Source: an uncultured Clostridium sp.
GTDB lineage: Bacteria > Bacillota > Clostridia > TANB77 > CAG-508
Assembly (NCBI GenBank): GCA_948469655.1
Contig: CAOKMF010000006.1
Coordinates: forward strand, 21,830 to 85,829
Reading direction: 5' to 3'
DNA length: 64,000 nucleotides
A program made the translations under genes and the position numbers. Position 1 is the first letter of the stretch, and each line of letters starts with the position of its first letter. This document shows positions 61,553 through 64,000 of this stretch, one piece after another. The notes under the pieces were generated by a model. That model was given only the letters and a program-made list of their open reading frames with translations. It was not told the DNA's origin and made no database searches.

Positions 61553-62803
61553 TTAATCAATGTAAGAAAGAAAAGATTCGACAGATGTTACACCGCGCCA
61601 GTCATCCCATGTTATGACCTTGTCAGGATTTTCGATATACCTGTTAATTAACTTTCTTGCAAGGTCTACCGTATCTCTGATTTCGTTTTCTGATGTGGAA
61701 CTGCTAGTTTGATCCTCTTTCTTTTTGTACTCATTGTAGTCGTCTTTCGGTATCTTGTCCTTATCATAATAATACGAAACCATCTGTTTATAGGCATTAT
61801 ACCTGATTTTGTCCCTTAAGCCCCTTCGGTATTCGCTACCAGTCGACTTAATATGATACCAGTCATAGTTTATAGTGGGCATGTCTTTGAGGATGCTATT
61901 ATGCCTATTCACATCTTCAGCCGAGATTTCTTCATTTCTTATCGCCTTGTTGTAAATGGTTAAATAGCTGTCGACATACTTTTCTAACTGCTGACGTGTA
62001 ATCTGGTCTGAATTGTATGCTGTCTTAACCTTCTCTCTTGCGTCATAGAAATAAACGCAATCTGCACCCTTGCTGTACTTGTCCTCGCTGTCTTCCTCCT
62101 TTTTGTCGTCTTTCTTGTCTGTGTTTTGAGAGCCCGAACCACCGCTTGCATTTTGGGTCTTCTTTTCGACTTCAGCAATTCTCTTTTCCGCATTGTATAT
62201 CCGATCATTCGTTTTGGATATATCGTTTCGGATATCAGAAATAGCTTTGTCATACTTAGAAGTGTCTACACCAGAAGATTTTCCCTGTAGAGCAGAAATA
62301 CTTGTGTCATGCTCAGATAACTTATCCTGTATGCCTTCAATTTCCTTCTGCAACTCGGAAACGTTCTCCTTGGTGTCAGATGATGTTTCATCCAATGTAG
62401 GCAAGCTTTTCTCAAGCTCAGAAATCGCAGCTTTGTTTTCAGATGCCATATCCTTTGCTTCAGTTATACTTTCCCGCAGTTCAGTGATTACATCTTCGTG
62501 TGCAAGCTCCGGCTGGTCGCTATCCTTCGGTGTTCCTGAAAGATTAGAAATCTGCTCTTGAAGCTCAGCAATTGCTAAGTTTGTTTCGGTACATTCCTTT
62601 TGTACTTTATCATACTTTGTGTTCAAAGCAATAGTGGCGATAACAGCTATAGCTGCAATAAGTACTGCAATTAAAGAAATAACACTAGGAAGTGTTCCTT
62701 CCCCAGAAAGTGTTTTTCCTTCTTTCCAGTTGTCGGGTTCCATCTCCTCTCTTTCTTCTTCGTTTAAATCTCTTTCATCCCATTCGTTCCGTTCATCATA
62801 CAT
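61553..62803 (-). CDS. Membrane-anchored coiled-coil protein, likely foreign
   Basis: About 416 residues, starting MYDERNEWDERD behind AGGAGG. An acidic cytoplasmic N-terminus, one membrane helix (VISLIAVLIAAIAVIATIAL), then a long coiled coil (LAIAELQEQISNLSG ... ISALQGKSSGVD) and a C-terminal globular tail (YVDSYLTIYNKAIRNEEIS). Higher GC than the neighbours. Three CGG codons read as Arg (DERNEW, TELRESI, NDRIYN); the first, at codon 5, would cause immediate termination under the +1 rule. No named family. Confidence 0.6.
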   Translation of the reverse strand: MYDERNEWDERDLNEEEREEMEPDNWKEGKTLSGEGTLPSVISLIAVLIAAIAVIATIALNTKYDKVQKECTETNLAIAELQEQISNLSGTPKDSDQPELAHEDVITELRESITEAKDMASENKAAISELEKSLPTLDETSSDTKENVSELQKEIEGIQDKLSEHDTSISALQGKSSGVDTSKYDKAISDIRNDISKTNDRIYNAEKRIAEVEKKTQNASGGSGSQNTDKKDDKKEEDSEDKYSKGADCVYFYDAREKVKTAYNSDQITRQQLEKYVDSYLTIYNKAIRNEEISAEDVNRHNSILKDMPTINYDWYHIKSTGSEYRRGLRDKIRYNAYKQMVSYYYDKDKIPKDDYNEYKKKEDQTSSSTSENEIRDTVDLARKLINRYIENPDKVITWDDWRGVTSVESFLSYID

Positions 62804-62956
62804 ATGAACTTCCTCCTTTTTCAAATTTTATGCTACTTTGAGCTTTATGTTAATTATACCATGTTCTCCCAAATTTTACAACTTTTTTTATGTTCATTTA
62901 GATATATAAGAAAATTTATTTTTTTGAATAGGATAAATCTAAGATTTTTTCCTATT

Positions 62957-62987
62957 CAAAAAGGGTGGCAAATGCCACCCTTTTTCT
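62957..62987. terminator. Hairpin between the two foreign genes
   Basis: AAAAAGGGTGGCA / TGCCACCCTTTTT arms, 13 bp with a short loop. It terminates the 63012 gene on the minus strand and is usable in both directions. Confidence 0.8.
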
Positions 62988-63011
62988 GAGAGATACTCTT
63001 CACACTTTTTG

Positions 63012-63467
63012 CTATTTCGGAAAAATCAGCTTTTTATGAGCATTAATAAGTTTTTGGAGAGAATCATCAAGTTCCACTGTCACATTCAGGTATTCTTCGT
63101 CAGTTGAAAACTTTACACTCTGTAAACTTAATGCAGCAATGTAGGATAAAAAATATACATCCCTTTTAATTTTCTCAAAAGCGGTTTTTTCGGCAGACAC
63201 ACCAAGATCAAACCATCCCTGTTCGATTTCGATTCTACATTCTGTCTTTTCTCTTTTTTTGCTTTCAAAAAACTTAAATATCAGATTGTATTTCTTTTCT
63301 GATTCTCCTTTGCCAGATTTATGTCCGCTCTTGTTAGTAACGTCTTCAAAATAGACACCGAACCTTCTAAAAGACTTATTAATTAAGTCTACCTCGTTAA
63401 AGAATTCATTGATGCCTTTTAGATTTGGTTCTACGCCCTTCCGCGGGAAATCAAAAACTAATTTCAT
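63012..63467 (-). CDS. Hypothetical 151-aa protein, likely foreign
   Basis: A soluble protein (MKLVFDFPRKGVEPNLKGINEFF) with repeated basic segments (KSGKGESEKKYNLIFKFFESKKREKTECRIEIEQGWFDLG). One CGG near the start (DFPRKG) reads as Arg. GC content is higher than resident genes. It stands alone between tuf and the coiled-coil gene, with hairpins on both sides. Function unknown. Confidence 0.55.
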   Translation of the reverse strand: MKLVFDFPRKGVEPNLKGINEFFNEVDLINKSFRRFGVYFEDVTNKSGHKSGKGESEKKYNLIFKFFESKKREKTECRIEIEQGWFDLGVSAEKTAFEKIKRDVYFLSYIAALSLQSVKFSTDEEYLNVTVELDDSLQKLINAHKKLIFPK

Positions 63468-63569
63468 GTTACTCTCCTTTCAACTTTGCGCCATTTGCGC
63501 TTTTTTGTTACCATAATATTATATCATTTATATATTAATTCTTCAACCTTTTTAACATAATTTTCCTAC

Positions 63570-63606
63570 AAAAAAAATGAAGCCTCTTAAAGACTTCATT
63601 TTTATT
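63570..63606. terminator. Hairpin downstream of tuf
   Basis: AATGAAG / CTTCATT arms around CCTCTTAAAGA, with A- and T-runs on either side, between tuf and the 63012 gene. Confidence 0.55.
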
Positions 63607-63692
63607 ATTGTGGAACAACAATGTTCCGGGGTACTAAGGCCGCAATCTATGACCCAGTGACGGGTCGGGTTCTTATATATTTTACTTAAATC

Positions 63693-64000
63693 TTAAGCAA
63701 TGATATCAGATACGATACCAGAACCAACTGTTCTACCACCTTCACGTATAGCGAAGTTTAGTCCTTTTTCAATAGCGATAGGTGTGATTAATTCTATTGT
63801 CATTGTGATGTTATCTCCTGGCATAACCATTTCTGTTCCTGCAGGTAACTCAATAACACCTGTAACATCTGTTGTTCTGAAATAGAATTGTGGTCTATAT
63901 CCGTTAAAGAATGGTGTATGTCTTCCACCTTCTTCTTTAGTTAAGATATATACTTCTGCTTTGAATTTTGTATGTGGGTTAATTGTTCCTGGTTTAGCAA
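63693..64000 (-). CDS. tuf: Elongation factor Tu, C-terminal part
   Basis: The last ~102 residues of EF-Tu, running off the right edge: [46 protein letters not shown] and the terminal [24 protein letters not shown]. Delivers aminoacyl-tRNA to the ribosome. No in-frame CGG in the visible part, and codon choice is that of a highly expressed gene. Confidence 0.97.
   Translation of the reverse strand, partial: AKPGTINPHTKFKAEVYILTKEEGGRHTPFFNGYRPQFYFRTTDVTGVIELPAGTEMVMPGDNITMTIELITPIAIEKGLNFAIREGGRTVGSGIVSDIIA

Overview
The window looks like the chromosome of an AT-rich, spore-forming member of the Clostridia (Firmicutes). The support is strong AGGAGG-type ribosome sites, sporulation genes (a spoIVA fragment, a Spo0A-like regulator, bofA), a fermentative AdhE, and gene orders such as yaaL-bofA and acpP-plsX. 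No species can be named from the sequence.

The most striking feature is a systematic departure from normal triplet decoding. In the AT-rich resident genes, every in-frame CGG codon I could find sits exactly where the protein family demands a +1 frameshift. Skipping the C makes the next codon GGA, GGT or GGC (Gly), and homology then continues without loss. I count 43 such sites in 19 genes, including glmS, leuS, purA, plsX and adhE (8 sites), the type IV secretion genes virB4, virB6 and virD4, two sortase-related surface systems, and small genes. I found no CGG that reads as Arg in these genes. After subtracting one base per site, every affected gene has a length divisible by three and a normal family length. 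The simplest model is that CGGN acts as a four-base glycine codon, or that CGG is unassigned and forces a +1 shift onto GGN.

Layout. Positions 1-31600, mostly minus strand, hold a large integrative conjugative element (ICE). Read from its right side it has: a leading region of small proteins including an ArdA-like antirestriction protein and a metK; a candidate oriT near 25.74-25.81 kb; mobilisation proteins; VirD4, VirB2-like, VirB6-like, PrgI and VirB4 with an embedded DNA methyltransferase; an M23 hydrolase; a sortase; and a giant Cna-B-type adhesin. Many ICE proteins share an acidic C-terminus ending in EFE. The ICE abuts a 3' fragment of spoIVA at about 31600.

Positions 31860-34770 hold a sortase, an LPXTG surface protein and a serine hydrolase. 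Positions 36.6-41.8 kb hold tRNA-Leu and a small mobilisable element with a large serine recombinase and a decayed MobV relaxase. Positions 42-64 kb are core chromosome: DUF2508/yaaL, bofA, glmS, ksgA, leuS, purN-purE-purC, purB, purA, adhE, acpP-plsX and tuf.

Six isolated, GC-richer genes (4669, 34935, 35695, 56828, 61553 and 63012) use CGG as ordinary Arg and have their own terminators. They look recently acquired, and under the proposed rule they would be truncated.
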